DNA of 64,000 nt from Mesocentrotus franciscanus (taxonomy: Eukaryota; Echinodermata; Echinoidea; Camarodonta; Strongylocentrotidae). The position numbers and the translations under genes were made by a program. The stretch lies in assembly GCA_037976565.1 (NCBI GenBank), contig CP137667.1, positions 5,661,372-5,725,371 on the forward strand. Direction: 5' to 3'. The notes below the pieces were generated by a model, which was not told where the DNA came from, made no database searches, and saw only the letters and a list, made by a program, of their open reading frames with translations. Every line of letters starts with the position of its first letter. Within the stretch, counting starts at the first letter, position 1. Of the stretch, positions 12,126 through 23,868 are shown piece after piece.

Positions 12126-12700
12126 ATGTTTTTTTTTTTGTTTTAGTCAGTTTGATTTGTTACCCCCTCCCTCTTCCTTTCTACGCTACGCCACTCAAAG
12201 GTAGTTTACACAATTTTAGCAGATTGTTTCTGCTTTAACATGTTTTCTTCTTGTTTTGTGCGATCTGCAAATAAAATGTGAATAGAGGATTAAATCGCCA
12301 AAATGTTTTTTATTCTTTATTCGTCTCTATCAGTGTATGTTATTGAAATATTCATGATGAGTGCAACAAATATATAAAAAAAGATCAATTATAAATTGTC
12401 TAACAAATTATTATTAATATAAAATATATAAGTGTCAACAGCCATTATCATATAGGATTTTATCATCAAAAGAAACAATTATAGGGTAAAAACCAAAAGA
12501 TAGACAGTTTGAATGATTTGAACATAAGCTCACATGCACTGTAGTAACACAATAATAATAACAACAAGAAATGACCCTTGTGATTTACTGCTACCAACCA
12601 GCCAATTAATTTACATAAACACAAACTTCGTTGAAGATTCCCAGCATAAAAAACGTTTTCTCAATTTTTAATCTCCACCATTCACAATTATAAGTGCTAT
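12126..12700. other. AT-rich, nothing recognised
   Basis: No exon-like frame, RNA gene or repeat copy was identified between the LTR-like end and the minisatellite that begins near 12720. Confidence 0.4.
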
Positions 12701-12719
12701 TTAGTAATTTATAACGGAT

Positions 12720-13600
12720 ATTAGACTAAAGACATTAGACATTAGACAAATTGAAAACTGGACTAAAAGAGTAATAGACCAACTGGGCAGTAGATGAAAT
12801 GGTTATTAGGCTGCTTAAAGGTAATACAAAGTTTTGATATGGGGTCATGAATCTGGTTCAAATGAACATATCGGAAACATATGCGCTCCTACAATATTCA
12901 GTGGTCGTTGTCGCGGTTGAAATCGAGTCTAAAGATGAAATTGTAAATAATAAACTATTTATGTTGTTTAGCTCCCTCTCAAGGTCAAGATATTAATTTA
13001 GCTTTAAAATAATGTTTCTTGACTAAAATCGACCGATTGGCTATTCCCGTTTGGAAATTATATATCACAACTGCATATTCTGAGATTTTCATGGTCGCAG
13101 CTACCGTTAGATGGCCGTATAGGCACTATTTGAAATTTATCAAAATTTACCGGAAGCACCGGTACATTTTGATATTCAATTTTTCTCGAAAGCAGAAGTG
13201 TTTCAGGGGATAAATTTTCTAGTGCTAATAATACATCCTCAGGGGCATCCAAATATATAAACATTTTAAAGAATCGCTATCCGGCCATTTTCAAAATTTC
13301 ACAAAACTTTGTATTACCTTTAATGGATGAAATGTGCAGACGCAATGATGATAAGGCGGAGTGATGATTGGACCATGTGGATTTTAGACGAAATGGCTAT
13401 TACACATATTGGAGAAACTTGATATGAAACAAAGTGATAATTACACAAAATGGGTATAGACCAAAGGCCAATGCCGAATGGGTATGAGACAAAATGGTTA
13501 TAGACGAATCAGTCATTCGGACGAAATGAGAATCGTTCTTCGTCAAAATGTCGATGGACTAAATGATAACCTTTGGACCAGATTGCAATTTAACTAGTAA
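12720..13600. repeat. Degenerate ~18 bp minisatellite
   Basis: Loose copies of GACGAAATGGTTATAGAC occur on both sides (12725-12815 and 13325-13565). They are interrupted by the MITE at 12816-13322. Confidence 0.65.
12816..13322. mobile_element. MITE with TTAA-type ends
   Basis: The ends are near-perfect inverted repeats, TTAAAGGTAATACAAAGTTTTG and CAAAACTTTGTATTACCTTTAA, about 507 bases apart. TTAA at both ends fits a TTAA target duplication. The flanks are minisatellite on both sides, showing that this is an insertion. No transposase is present. Confidence 0.8.
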
Positions 13601-15160
13601 TCATCATTTGGTAATTTTTTTATTAATCCCTGAACGAGGAAAGTGCAGTGCCTCAGGCTCTGATACCATAATATTGTAACTTTATATGAATATAAATCCT
13701 GTGATCTGAAGTATCAACTAAATACACCAATGATATATTCATTACTATTTACAATACAAGTTATTCTATTATATAATTGGGCCAGGACAAGATCGGTAGA
13801 GTGTTTTTTTTTCTTTCTAAAGCCATATTGATTAGGATTTAAAAGGTTTGCATTCAATCAGAATTGATATCTGTCATGCATATAGGCGAGTTGTTATACT
13901 TAATAGAAATATTTATTCGTACACAGCCCGGAAGAGTAATAATTGCCACTTAAATAATCACATAATTTTATTAGCAGACAGATCTATGAGACATAACGTT
14001 TCAGACATATGAAATTCACTTCCAGATGCAATCAAGTCACACCCGTTTTTCTTTATATTCATTCATCACAACGGGAAAGGTACCTCAATATTTAAGCAGT
14101 ATGATGACTCTGGACACAAATAAAAAGGTATATTCAAACCCCTCCCCCCCCCCCTCCTCCCCTCACCCAAGCTCTCTTATATCTGAATATGTACTACCCT
14201 CACTTTCACCCTCACTTCCTCCTTCGGTATAATTTCCTCTATCTTTTCACTTTAATCCCTCTTATTATCACTTCCTCCTGCCATACGTCTCATTACTCTC
14301 CCATCCCATAATATCATTTTTCATATTGTAATTATTATTTTTTTTAAACGATTGCCACGCCTTCAAGGTTAGCTTATGTGACAATCCTTCAGGACTTTGA
14401 TAATGTATTATATAATGTAATTACAATGTAAGTACCTTTTGTTTATGGTGCATTAAATATATGACTCGTGCATTATGCTTTAATTATTTTTTGAAAAAAG
14501 ACCATGAGGAAAAGCACATAGTGCAAATTAATCAAATTAAGACCGAAGAATAATTAGATTTGATAAATTGTTGCATGCTACCTTTTCTTTGATATTATTC
14601 AGTAAAGTACCACCTTACTTCCCCACTGTACGTGGGTTGAAAGAGGCAATAAGAAACTAAAACTCAATGTACTGAATAGCCACTTCAGGAAAAATATATT
14701 GTGGTATAAACAATATGGTTAATAGTATTTAAAATGTACCCTTCTTGTGATCAAAGATGCGAATATCGATAATTCTTTAAAATATAATATTTACTTTGTC
14801 CTCTACTGATTTATTCAAGTTTATAGTTATATGTACATATATATATATGTAAATATCATCGATGGTCATTACGTGGTATAATCATTGAAATGGTTGAGCG
14901 TCCTCATAATGGATCATTGTAAGCCTTATTCAAAGCTAGTTTCTTGATTTTGAAGCTTCTTCTGTTGCTATTACAAATGCATATATTGTTTGTTTTATAG
15001 GAACAATTAAATGACACACGAGACACCAGAGAAGGAGTGACCCATAACAATTGGAAATACAGTACTAGTGTTTCATAGAATAACAAGACATGAACTATAT
15101 TTCTCGATTGTGTGTATTTCATGAACATTTAGTAAGCCATCTTATACTTTACTTCTCCCA
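13600..15160. other. Non-coding, with C-rich and AT microsatellites
   Basis: There is a C-rich run near 14138-14165 (CCCCTCCCCCCCCCCCTCC) and short TA runs near 14835. The frames in this stretch are explained by low complexity or lack motifs. Confidence 0.5.
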
Positions 15161-15239
15161 TACAGGCAAAAAATATATTTATATTTATTTGTATACAAAG
15201 AGAAGAATGTGAAGAGTTCTGCTCGTAATTCGAGAAAAT

Positions 15240-15365
15240 ACACAACAACACAAGAAAATGATGCTTCGTACACAAAGAAATTGTAAAATCATTACTTGAC
15301 AAAGTAAAAACAATTTCTTCGTGTACGGAGCATCATTATTTCTTGTATTTGTGTGTGTATATATA
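15240..15365. repeat. Imperfect palindrome beside a TA microsatellite
   Basis: ATGATGCTTCGTACACAAAG near 15259 pairs with CTTCGTGTACGGAGCATCAT near 15318, with weaker pairing further out. It is followed by a (TA)n run at 15357-15376. A foldback remnant is likely. Confidence 0.7.
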
Positions 15366-15889
15366 TATATATATATAGATACATATATACACATATATAT
15401 GCATATCTCCCTTCAAACAAACGAATATTTTGGGGGAAAATTGTTATGTATAATTTTGAATACGTTGTCTGTATAATTTTTGTGTAATCATTCAACCAAA
15501 TGGGCTGTTGTTTTTTCTTTATTTTCCCCCTTTTTTTAGATGTTCAAGAGCGACCCATAAAAAAACTACAAAGTGATTACATGTTGTGTAAATTTGTGTC
15601 CTTTTCAGATCAAACATCAAGGAGCGTAACTTTATAAGTAGTATTGATTTACCCCAAATTTATACTGCGAACGAAAATAATTTGATTGCTAACATTTTTA
15701 ATTGCTCTTCAAATAGCCAAACAAGAATTTTTAAAACTCTTTGCCATGACCTTTCCTTTTAAAAAAGTGGATTTCAGCTATTCGTCTGTTTGTCTCTCTC
15801 TCCCTCTTGTTCTCTCTAGCCTGAATGATAAGCTTATTGTTTACTATTGCTTTCCCTCAATCTTGTCATCAAAGAAATAATATTGTTGT

Positions 15890-16030
15890 TTCTCTCCTTT
15901 TCTCTCACTTTCTATCTTCCTCTCTTTTTCTAGTTCTCTCTCTCTCTCTCTCTCTTTATCTTTCTCTCTCTTTCTATCTCTCTTTGTTATCTTTCTACCT
16001 TCCTCTCTCTTCCTCTCTCTTCTTTCACCT
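15890..16030. repeat. CT-rich microsatellite
   Basis: A polypyrimidine tract dominated by (CT)n creates artificial Ser/Leu-rich and Arg/Glu-rich frames on the two strands. Confidence 0.9.
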
Positions 16031-16589
16031 TGTTTCTTGGTAAAGACTAATATCAATTTCATACAAATAAGATCTTTATTGAAGAGACCGCAGAGCTGAT
16101 GACACATCAACACGAGCAAATTTTACATGCGAATTTAGCTATTGCCTTTATTAATAACGATAAATATATGTGCTAAGCATTCCTATGTCGTACCAAAATA
16201 TAACAAAATAACCACCGTTTAGTGACACAAGCTTATTTACTATGAAGCAAAACTGGCGCAAAATTTTACATTTAAGTCCAACATTTTGATTATGACAATA
16301 GTGTTATCAAAGGCAAATATACAATATTGCATAACTATCACCCAGCGGTAAATCTGTGCGATGTGATTATTATACCATGCACACCAGTATTTGTATTCTC
16401 ATTTATTTTGTATACATACCTTATTACTTAATTTTCTTCCACTCGTTATTAATCGGTTAATATTTTCAAGTACTATCGTAAACAAAATGCATTTACGTTT
16501 TCAACAAAATCTTCTTCACCCATTTGATATCAAAATGTTGCATGATATAAAACGAAAACTGAAAACAGCTTGTGCATTTTTAGCATTCT

Positions 16590-16690
16590 CTCTTATCTTC
16601 TTTTTCTTCTCTCTCTCTCTCTTTCTCTCGCTTTCTATCTCTTTCCTTCTCTCTCTCTCTCTCTCTCTCTTTCTATCTATCTCTCTCCGA
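16590..16690. repeat. CT-rich microsatellite
   Basis: A second (CT)n/TTTCTC tract. The 148-residue plus-strand frame at 16391-16837 runs through it and is not taken as a gene. Confidence 0.9.
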
Positions 16691-17678
16691 AATATCGACA
16701 TGGTCTTGAATTGGAGATATTCACGATTAAAACACATTACCAAAACATTTCGATATCAACGCACATACACGTATAATTTGATCTCCATATTTATCATTAT
16801 TTCTAAACATATATGCTCCTTTGTACAATGTTTTTGATAAGATTGTGATTATTTACACTGTTATTAGTACTTAGGTTGTTTGATAGATATAGCATAACTG
16901 TTGAGTATAAATGAAGTATATTACACATCGATTTCACCACCAGGCTATGTGTAACCTTACTCCTTTGCTGTAGTAAGTAAGGAGGGTGCTTGATACAATC
17001 ACTTGTAATTATCATCGCCTGCTTGTTCCCTTTTCCCTTTTGATTACCGAGATCTTCTCTGATAGTGATTTTTCTTTTTCTTTAAAGCGATACTCCAAGA
17101 TCCCTTTCACGTATTAGCTAGTCACGCATCTCAAACTTTCGATTCTTAATCAAAGCGCGATATCCCCTGTATACTATTTATCAAGTTATTACACTACGCT
17201 GCTCTTATATGGAATTAAATCAAAACGTTCACTATGACTGAAATAAAGAATATTGTTCGCAGAATATTTAATAGATTATTTTTGCATTGGTGACTTCTAT
17301 GTGCCCTTCTTTAGGTAATACAAATTCAATTCTGCGCTATGATATACTTTTCAACTGTTTTTCTTCTCTAAATGTAGAGAAATAACAATGTTTGTGATTT
17401 TTGTATCTAACACGATATGTAGACGAACCGATATTTAATTACCCTATTAATTAGATTTAGCCTGACATTAACATATTCAAGCCTATTTGTAGGACAATAG
17501 GTTGAAACGGTATATTTCAATTTTGTTTTACATTGAAACCAATAAACAAAACATAATGCCACCTTTCTCAAAGAAATCTGTAAAAGTTCATGTTACTCCA
17601 AAATCCAAATGCAAGGAATTCGATATACACATATGATAAGAAAAGTAGATGTAATTATCAAAAGAAACGTGTAATCCT

Positions 17679-17684
17679 TTTATT
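17679..17684 (-). terminator. Polyadenylation signal of the receptor gene
   Basis: AATAAA on the minus strand about 31 bases after the terminal stop codon. The motif is short and common in AT-rich DNA; its position is what supports it. Confidence 0.45.
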
Positions 17685-17714
17685 TCCTTTCTTCTATTTT
17701 AAGTATTCTTCATA

Positions 17715-17783
17715 TTATTTCTCTCGTCGGCTCTTTTTCGTCTTGTCGACTACAGCATACTCTACTTCCGGGTCATGGTAAGC
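17715..17783 (-). CDS. Receptor terminal exon: ITIM-like motif VEYAVV
   Basis: The acceptor ATTGTTTACAG starts phase-0 coding AYHDPEVEYAVVDKTKKSRR and then EK, followed by TAA at 17715-17717; AATAAA follows at 17679-17684 on the minus strand. The basic C-terminal tail follows the tyrosine motif directly. This is the natural end of the long isoform. Confidence 0.7.
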   Translation of the reverse strand, partial: AYHDPEVEYAVVDKTKKSRREK

Positions 17784-18646
17784 CTGTAAACAATAGAGAT
17801 AAAAAAAAATATATAATTAGCAGCAAATGAATCGCTGATTTCCTACTTTACTATTCACTACTTTCAGTTTCAATTTCAAAGTGCATTTAATGGCTCCTGT
17901 ATTAAATGTGCTCATCATGTTAAAGAGTTAACATTACCCAGTATAGAAGGTAACACCGATTCGTATTCAGTCATCAGTTATCCATCATAGAGATACGATT
18001 TTGGTGCTCAGCTCTTTTTTTTTTTGGGGGGGGGGGCTTTTAGGGTGAGCAAGAAAAAAATTGAGATATGTATTCGCGGTAAGGAATCTTCGAAATGGAG
18101 ATCGACCAGAAAAGATTAATTTAACTCTTATAAAAATACTCCTATGTCCCGTTGTATTCATTGTTGAAAAATATTCCACAGGCTTCAAGATTTTATCACC
18201 GTTTAGAGTAAAAGATTGTTCTATACCAGTGTCAAAAGCGTTGCCATGGAGCTTATCAAGAACGTAAATCTGTAGTTTGTGGTATAAAAAGCAATCTTTT
18301 CGTCATTTGATGCCTATTATTTTTTGGCAAAATTGCATTTGTGGCAAACAAGTAACCGTGCAGAGAGGAAAATAAAGCAACCGTAGTTAGGGAAGTGTTC
18401 AAGAAACCGAGAGTGAGGTATTATTAGAAACAATTACTTTTCATCTAAATATATTTTAGTTTCAAAAAATGAATTAAGTAAAACATCTTAAACATTACGT
18501 TATCAATATTCTTTGCAAGATGACCGCTCGTACCAAAATTATGTAAAAGAACAAAGAAATGTATTGTCGTACATAAGTATATGGACTAAAGGAGGAATCT
18601 CGGACTGCCATCTAACATAGTAAAAAGTTGATGTCCCAGAACTAAC

Positions 18647-18721
18647 CATATTCCTTTGGTGAGCTCTTGATTGACCTTTATTTCTCTCTTCTCTAGTTGT
18701 GTCTACAACTGCATACTCGGC
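18647..18721 (-). CDS. Receptor exon: tyrosine motif AEYAVV
   Basis: 75 bases in phase 0-0, encoding AEYAVVDTTREERNKGQSRA and then HQRNM, with donor AATATG|GTTAGT. The acceptor (ATACTGAAG) has a modest pyrimidine tract. Ala at the -2 position departs from the strict ITIM, so this may be a weaker SH2 docking site. It is separated from the previous exon by a 3 kb intron filled by LINE sequence. Confidence 0.55.
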
Positions 18722-19894
18722 CTTCAGTATTATATTAAGAAAAGAAATATGAAAAGTGATCAGTTTCGTGCAAGAATATGTGAACCATCAAAACAAACAA
18801 AGCTTTATCTTGAGTATTACAAGGCTTTCATTACGTGTCAAACGCACGTGACTGTCCCTGGCACTAAACACAACTAAATAAACTAAAATAAACAAAATAA
18901 ACTCCAACAACATCTGAACATCATGGCAACTATAGAAAAACGTACAAAATATTAAAGAACTTCTTCAGAGAAAATCTATTATAGTCATATGATACAGGAT
19001 TATTTTTTTCTTTAAAACATTTCAACATCTAACGCAGGGAAAATTTCGTTAAAGATATATAACTTTGTGTTAACTTGATGTTAGCTATATTTCAAATTGG
19101 GCAATAATTGTGAACATTCACAGCTTGAAACAAACTTCCTTTGCTTTCTAAAAGACGTGTTTCCATTAAATCCACAATATCACATCAAACACATGTGATG
19201 CTTGGATTCTTTGTAATTTCATTTCTATGTCTTAAAAATGTTTTTAAAATATCGGAGGAATATAAGATATTACATTTCAATACTATTATTGCATTAAAAC
19301 ATAGATTTGTGTTAATTGGTTGATTAGTTTCTTAGAGTCCTGTTCTTGTCATACTCTAAATCAGCAAAGGAGATATAAATACTATGGTTACCAGTCCACT
19401 TGCTGATGCAGTGTACACATGCGGTACATTTCCTCCTCTTCCCGTCTCCTTTCTTAGTGAATGTTGTGGTTGTACAACATCTCCCTTCTGTTTCTATATG
19501 ATATAAAAGGATTAAGATAATAAGTACTGGTATTTCGTAGACATGGCACCTGCATCAGTGATCTTATAACCCCTTGGGAAAATATAACTCCCTTCAGCGT
19601 TCCAAAGAATGTTATATTACACACCCTATCAGTCAATATCTGTATTATAGCAGCCACTTCTCGGACTCCAATATGATTTCAGCCCTTTAAACTAAAAACT
19701 GTTTCTTTGTGCAGATTTCTGTTTCAGTAAAATAAAGAAAAACAAATTTTATGAAAGGATAACATAAAGAGCGTGAATGACATATATGCAGGAAATAGTG
19801 TTCTTTTTTTAAATCAAACCTAGTGCAAAAAGCTATTGTGAAGAAATCGTAATTATTTTAATGATATCCTTCCATTCGGCTCATTGCACATGAA

Positions 19895-20160
19895 TGCATT
19901 TCAATTCAATTCAAATAATTTTATTTCTATAACCCAATCGAAACATGACAAAAATACTTAGATAAAATGATATGAAATGACATTTGCAATAGGGGAAAAG
20001 GAAAAAGGGGAAAAGGGAAAGAAAGAAAAACAAAACTAATCCATGCGTATTTGATTAATAATACTTTTTTTAATATTAAGAAACATAAAAACAAAAAATA
20101 AAGAAAAGGACACATGCCCTTAAGGGCAAGTTCATTGGTTCGTATTTTGAGGTACAAACA
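19895..20160 (-). mobile_element. LINE 3' tail in a receptor intron
   Basis: (AATTC)n followed by AAATAATTTTATTTC and AG-rich 3' UTR-like sequence is the reverse complement of a CR1-like LINE end. No coding part is seen. It lies in the intron between the 18647 and 21744 exons. Confidence 0.5.
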
Positions 20161-20359
20161 GGTAAACCGAAGGTTTAGATTGATTTAACGATCTTACAAA
20201 TAAATCAAGTGAAAAAACGTAAATATATATTCTATAATGAAGCGCATTATACAGCAATACTATATGTAAAATACAAACACGTTTCATCTTTCTTGCATGT
20301 TATGAATCATACAGCAACGAGTAGGTGTACGTGTGTGTCAGTGTGTTGGTGTATGTGAA

Positions 20360-21500
20360 GTGAAGTTTGAAGTTTATTATCCAAACAAAAAGTACATCAA
20401 TACATCAATATTACAATCAAATGTGAATGTTTAACATTGAAAGGATAAATGGGACCAGAAAATAGCATTAAATGCTAATCGAGTCTGGTACCACTAACAC
20501 ACAAAAGTATCACAACAATGAATGAGAAAGTAATGAATAAATATTAATAACTATTGAATACACACTTAAGCTACAAACTATTCTACGTCTAGGCTAAAAT
20601 ATGCTCTGTGATTAAATACAAAGCTTTTGTATTTTACACTAAATAAAAAGATAAAGAATTATATAACATACTATTTACAAATGGGCAAGAAACTTTGGTT
20701 CAAAGTTCAAAACAATTATTCTATTAACATTTGTGATATTAGAGTTCCACGAAAGCAAGACACGGATGCTTTCTCCCGTACAGATAGGGGTAGATCATTC
20801 CAAAAGCATGTGCCTCTGAATGACAATGAACATTTACCCTGCGTTGTCCTTACTTTAGGCACACTCAACTTCTTACTTTCTCTTTGTCTAGTCTCATATT
20901 TGTGCTCTATGAAACAGCAATACTGAATTAGGGACTGCGGGAATTTATCATTCAATAATTGATACATAAAAACACATATAGATAGTTTATGGAGTTGATA
21001 CACATTCAATAATTTTAGCTCCCTAAATATCGGTTGTGAATGAGTCCTAATTGGACTAAACGTTATAACTCTAATTGCCATCTTTTGGCTTAGTAATAAA
21101 CACTTCATGTTTATTACATAATTACTTCCCCAAACTTAATTCCGTAGGTCATATGCGGTTGAATTAACGTTTTATACAGTAACAATAAAACACGCCTTGG
21201 CACAAACTGTCTTAATCTATATAAAACACCAACCTTTTTCCTAATACACTTATTAACCCTTTCGATATGAGGTTTCCACGTCAAGTGTTGATCTATATAA
21301 ATTCCTACAAATGATGCAACATCAACCCGGACTATTTCAGTCTCTGCTATTTTTAGTACCCCTTGAGTTACTACTGATTGCCTACTCCCTCTTATTAACA
21401 AATAATTAGTCTTTAAGAGATTCACTGTAAGTTTATTCACACTACACCGTATGGTCACCTTATCAAGATGCATATTCACTATATCCATATCAATCAATGT
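20360..21500 (-). pseudogene. 5'-truncated CR1/Jockey-like LINE
   Basis: Two minus-strand frames (21114-21497, 20716-21108) encode the C-terminal part of a non-LTR reverse transcriptase. VGIYIDQHLTWKPHIERVNK and LYRLRQFVP then LYKTLIQPHMTYGI come from the thumb region, followed after a frameshift by QKMAIRVITFSP and LKLLNVYQLHKL. The catalytic RT palm is missing. A 3' UTR-like tail runs to about 20360. This element copies its own RNA by target-primed reverse transcription; the fragment is dead and sits in a receptor intron in the same orientation as the gene. Confidence 0.8.
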
Positions 21501-21743
21501 GTGCGTGTTTGTTCATGGATGTGGTGCACAAATATGCCTACAGAAGAGAAAAGAAAAAGAAATAGCTTGATGGGGAATTACTATGGAGATTTCAAGTGCT
21601 AAGGAGAAACTGGCTCTTTAAATTAAAAAAAAAGCGTAATAGAATGGTGTTTGGTCACGAGTGGGCATTGTGGGTGTATCCTGTAAATAGAGAGTTTTTA
21701 AGGTATAGCATATATCAAAAGAAAATATATTGCCTATTAATAC

Positions 21744-21830
21744 CTGAGCAGATGATGAACCAATATTTGAAGAAATGTTGCGTTGTTTACTGACTGTGGC
21801 ATATTCCACTGACGGATCCAGAGGCCCTCT
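21744..21830 (-). CDS. Receptor exon: ITIM-like motif VEYATV
   Basis: The exon has 87 bases, acceptor CATTCTGTAG and donor GTATTAAT, phase 0-0. It encodes RGPLDPSVEYATVSKQRN and ends SSNIGSSSAQ. It aligns with the preceding exon (LLDLSLDYATVNKR against PLDPSVEYATVSKQ), indicating tandem exon duplication. Confidence 0.7.
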
Positions 21831-22380
21831 CTACAGAATGAATAAAATATGGAATGATGTGAAACCCCATCGTCTTCTGCTTTAAAGTACACAATCAAAA
21901 ACAATATGTGTTTCTTCTCTGTTGTCCAAGATTCCTTAAAATGTTGAGAGTTCACTACATGCATTCAAATAGCTTGGTGTAACATCATATTATATGGCCG
22001 ATTATGTATGTCAATGTCCTTCATACTTTGAAAAAAAAGGACGAACTAAATATCATATGGGATCATCCCCTGGCCGTGATATTCTTTTAAATGCATGCAC
22101 TAGTATCACTATATTGCTAACGATAATTGCCATAATCTAACGAAATAATGAACTCGTAATGATTAGATTGCTAGAGTAATTTCAGCGGCGCATAGAAGAT
22201 TAATTTCCTTTTCCAGCAGGGTAACATGAGGTACATAGTCAGTTTCAATGGTGGTCACACAGTACGTGTATCCACTGTTGGGGTGTATTGTGATTTTTTT
22301 TGTAATGTGGGTCACATAGAATTTCGATAGAATGGTACGTGTCATGTTCGTATTCTAATAATTGTTTTGTATCCGTTGCT

Positions 22381-22473
22381 TCAAACATTCAATACCATAT
22401 TCTGTTCAGCAGTCACGTCTGTAACTCGCTTATTGACTGTGGCATAGTCTAAAGACAGATCAAGGAGACCAAG
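22381..22473 (-). CDS. Receptor exon: ITIM-like motif LDYATV, optional C-terminus
   Basis: The acceptor TTTTTATTGCAG starts phase-0 coding LGLLDLSLDYATVNKR, then VTDVTAEQNM. Two endings are possible: splicing at AATATG before GTATTG (exon 22396-22473, 78 bases, phase 0), or reading through to VLNV and a TGA at 22381-22383 as a terminal exon. The same AATATG-GT boundary closes the exon at 18647. The motif is a good ITIM match. Confidence 0.7.
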   Translation of the reverse strand, partial: LGLLDLSLDYATVNKRVTDVTAEQNMVLNV

Positions 22474-22777
22474 CTGCAATAAAAAGAAGATAAGTGTGTT
22501 ATTGAATGGGTGTCAAAATTAAAAACTAATGCTATTCAAATGTCATGTGATCTCTTTTGCTACAAGTAGTTTTCTTTTTATTTGTTGCTGGGTATTTTTC
22601 TCACTTTCAAAAGTGTTAAGTGGAGCATATGTTCATCTTTCCCTCTCTCTGATTGAGAAAAACAAAGCGAGAGTACAGAGAGAGAGAATGGATAAGTGTT
22701 CATAAGTATGTATGAATACATGTTCGTACCTATATATATATATATAAATACATATATATATATATATATATACAGTC

Positions 22778-22920
22778 AAACCTGCTTTAGTGGCCACCTG
22801 TTTTCAAAGACCACATTATTTGTTTCCCTTGACAATGGTTTCTCATTGAAACGTGTACTGAAGGAACCTGTACATAAAGACCACTTGTCTTGTCTCCCTT
22901 GAATGGTCTTTATTTCACTG
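22778..22920 (+). mobile_element. MITE-like repeat end (CAGTCAAACCTG)
   Basis: ACAGTCAAACCTGCTTTAGTGGCCACCTG, with internal repeats of CCTTGA..GGTCTTTAT, lies between two (TA)n runs. A related inverted end, read on the minus strand as TATCAAACCTGTCTTAGTG, lies at 23930-23965 beside the acceptor of the proline-rich exon. A mariner-type nonautonomous element is likely; the pairing of the two ends is uncertain. Confidence 0.5.
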
Positions 22921-23210
22921 TATATATATATATATATAGAACAGTCTTAGATGTACATGCAAATAATTAATTATATATATATTACATGCATGTACGTATG
23001 TAATGGTGTATATAAAGAGGGATAATGTGTGCGTAAATAACAAGTGATGTAATTTATCAGTATATGAATTATTTCCATGGCAATTCTAAGTATTCACTGC
23101 ATTACCTAATATTATATTTCGATAGACCATTCATAAAGCCTTGATGCAAAGACTTACAAAAGAAAGATTATTGTCAGGTTTCATAAGGAAGTAATCTTAA
23201 TACTACTTAC

Positions 23211-23318
23211 CGAAGCTGAAGAGATATCTAAATCTAGTTTGGGTCTTTCTGCCCGGAATTTTTCTGATCGCGGCTTTTTGTTTACTACAGCATACTCAAC
23301 ATCAGGATTCATCAAAAC
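23211..23318 (-). CDS. Receptor exon: ITIM-like motif VEYAVV
   Basis: The exon has 108 bases, acceptor TTTTATTTCAG and donor GTAAGTAG (near-perfect), phase 0-0. It encodes VLMNPDVEYAVVNKKPRSEK and ends LDLDISSAS. VEYAVV fits the ITIM consensus (I/V/L/S)-x-Y-x-x-(I/V/L). It is the longest and best-bounded member of the series, and its leader NPDVEYAVVNK resembles the terminal exon DPEVEYAVVDK, implying exon duplication. Confidence 0.75.
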
Positions 23319-23596
23319 CTGAAATAAAATGAAGATAATAATACAATTCGTTTCGTGGTCTAAAGAACAAAAAGAAAATGTACTATCAATGTAAAAGAAA
23401 TTTCGACAGTGTCCGGCAAACCCCCAAAAAAAAAAAAAAAAAAATTCCTCATATGTGCATGTATTCTTTCATTTTTTGTTTAAAATGATTTTTCACAACT
23501 TTTGTGTTTCTTTAACTCCGTAGAATGTAAACATTTTAGATCAAACAACAGTTTGCGAATTGATAAAAAGCAGAAGAAAAAGATTACTGTTTTGAC

Positions 23597-23868
23597 CATT
23601 GTAGAAGCGTTGGACCTGGCTCCCATGGTCCTGTTCTGATCTTTCTGGATGGTATCATCCACAGGAGACACGAGTGAATGAAGCGGAATCCGGTCCTGGC
23701 TTTTCTGGGCCATAGGGCGATTGGTTTGAGCCACGTGGGATGGAATGGGTGAATGGTGAATAGATAGGTCAGCTGAGATGGTTGGGATAGGGGGAAGAGC
23801 TCCTCGGTCATGCCCCGTTGGGTGGGTACCTGGACCATGAACGTTGTCCAATTCTCCAGGAACTCTTC
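23597..23868 (-). CDS. Receptor exon: proline-rich cytoplasmic region
   Basis: A 272-base exon, acceptor GCTTACAG, starting in phase 1 and ending at a codon boundary (ACA ATG, then GTCAAAAC). It encodes a hydrophilic segment containing GALPPIPTIS, HHSPIPSHV and LVSPVDD; the PxxP elements could bind SH3 domains. This exon converts the gene from phase-1 to phase-0 junctions, so all later tyrosine exons can be added or skipped without changing frame. The donor is non-optimal. Confidence 0.65.

Noticed and set aside
13058..13090. A minus-strand SEYAVV match resembling the receptor tyrosine motif
   Set aside because: It lies inside the TTAA MITE at 12816-13322, has no good acceptor or donor, and stops soon after; chance.
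16391..16837. 148-residue plus-strand frame
   Set aside because: Driven by (CT)n microsatellite; the opposite strand gives an equally artificial Arg/Glu-rich frame.
18140..18190. Minus-strand KPVEYFSTMN after a TTGAAG acceptor-like site
   Set aside because: The +3 residue is Thr, not Val/Ile/Leu, and no donor in phase 0 follows; at most a decayed exon copy.
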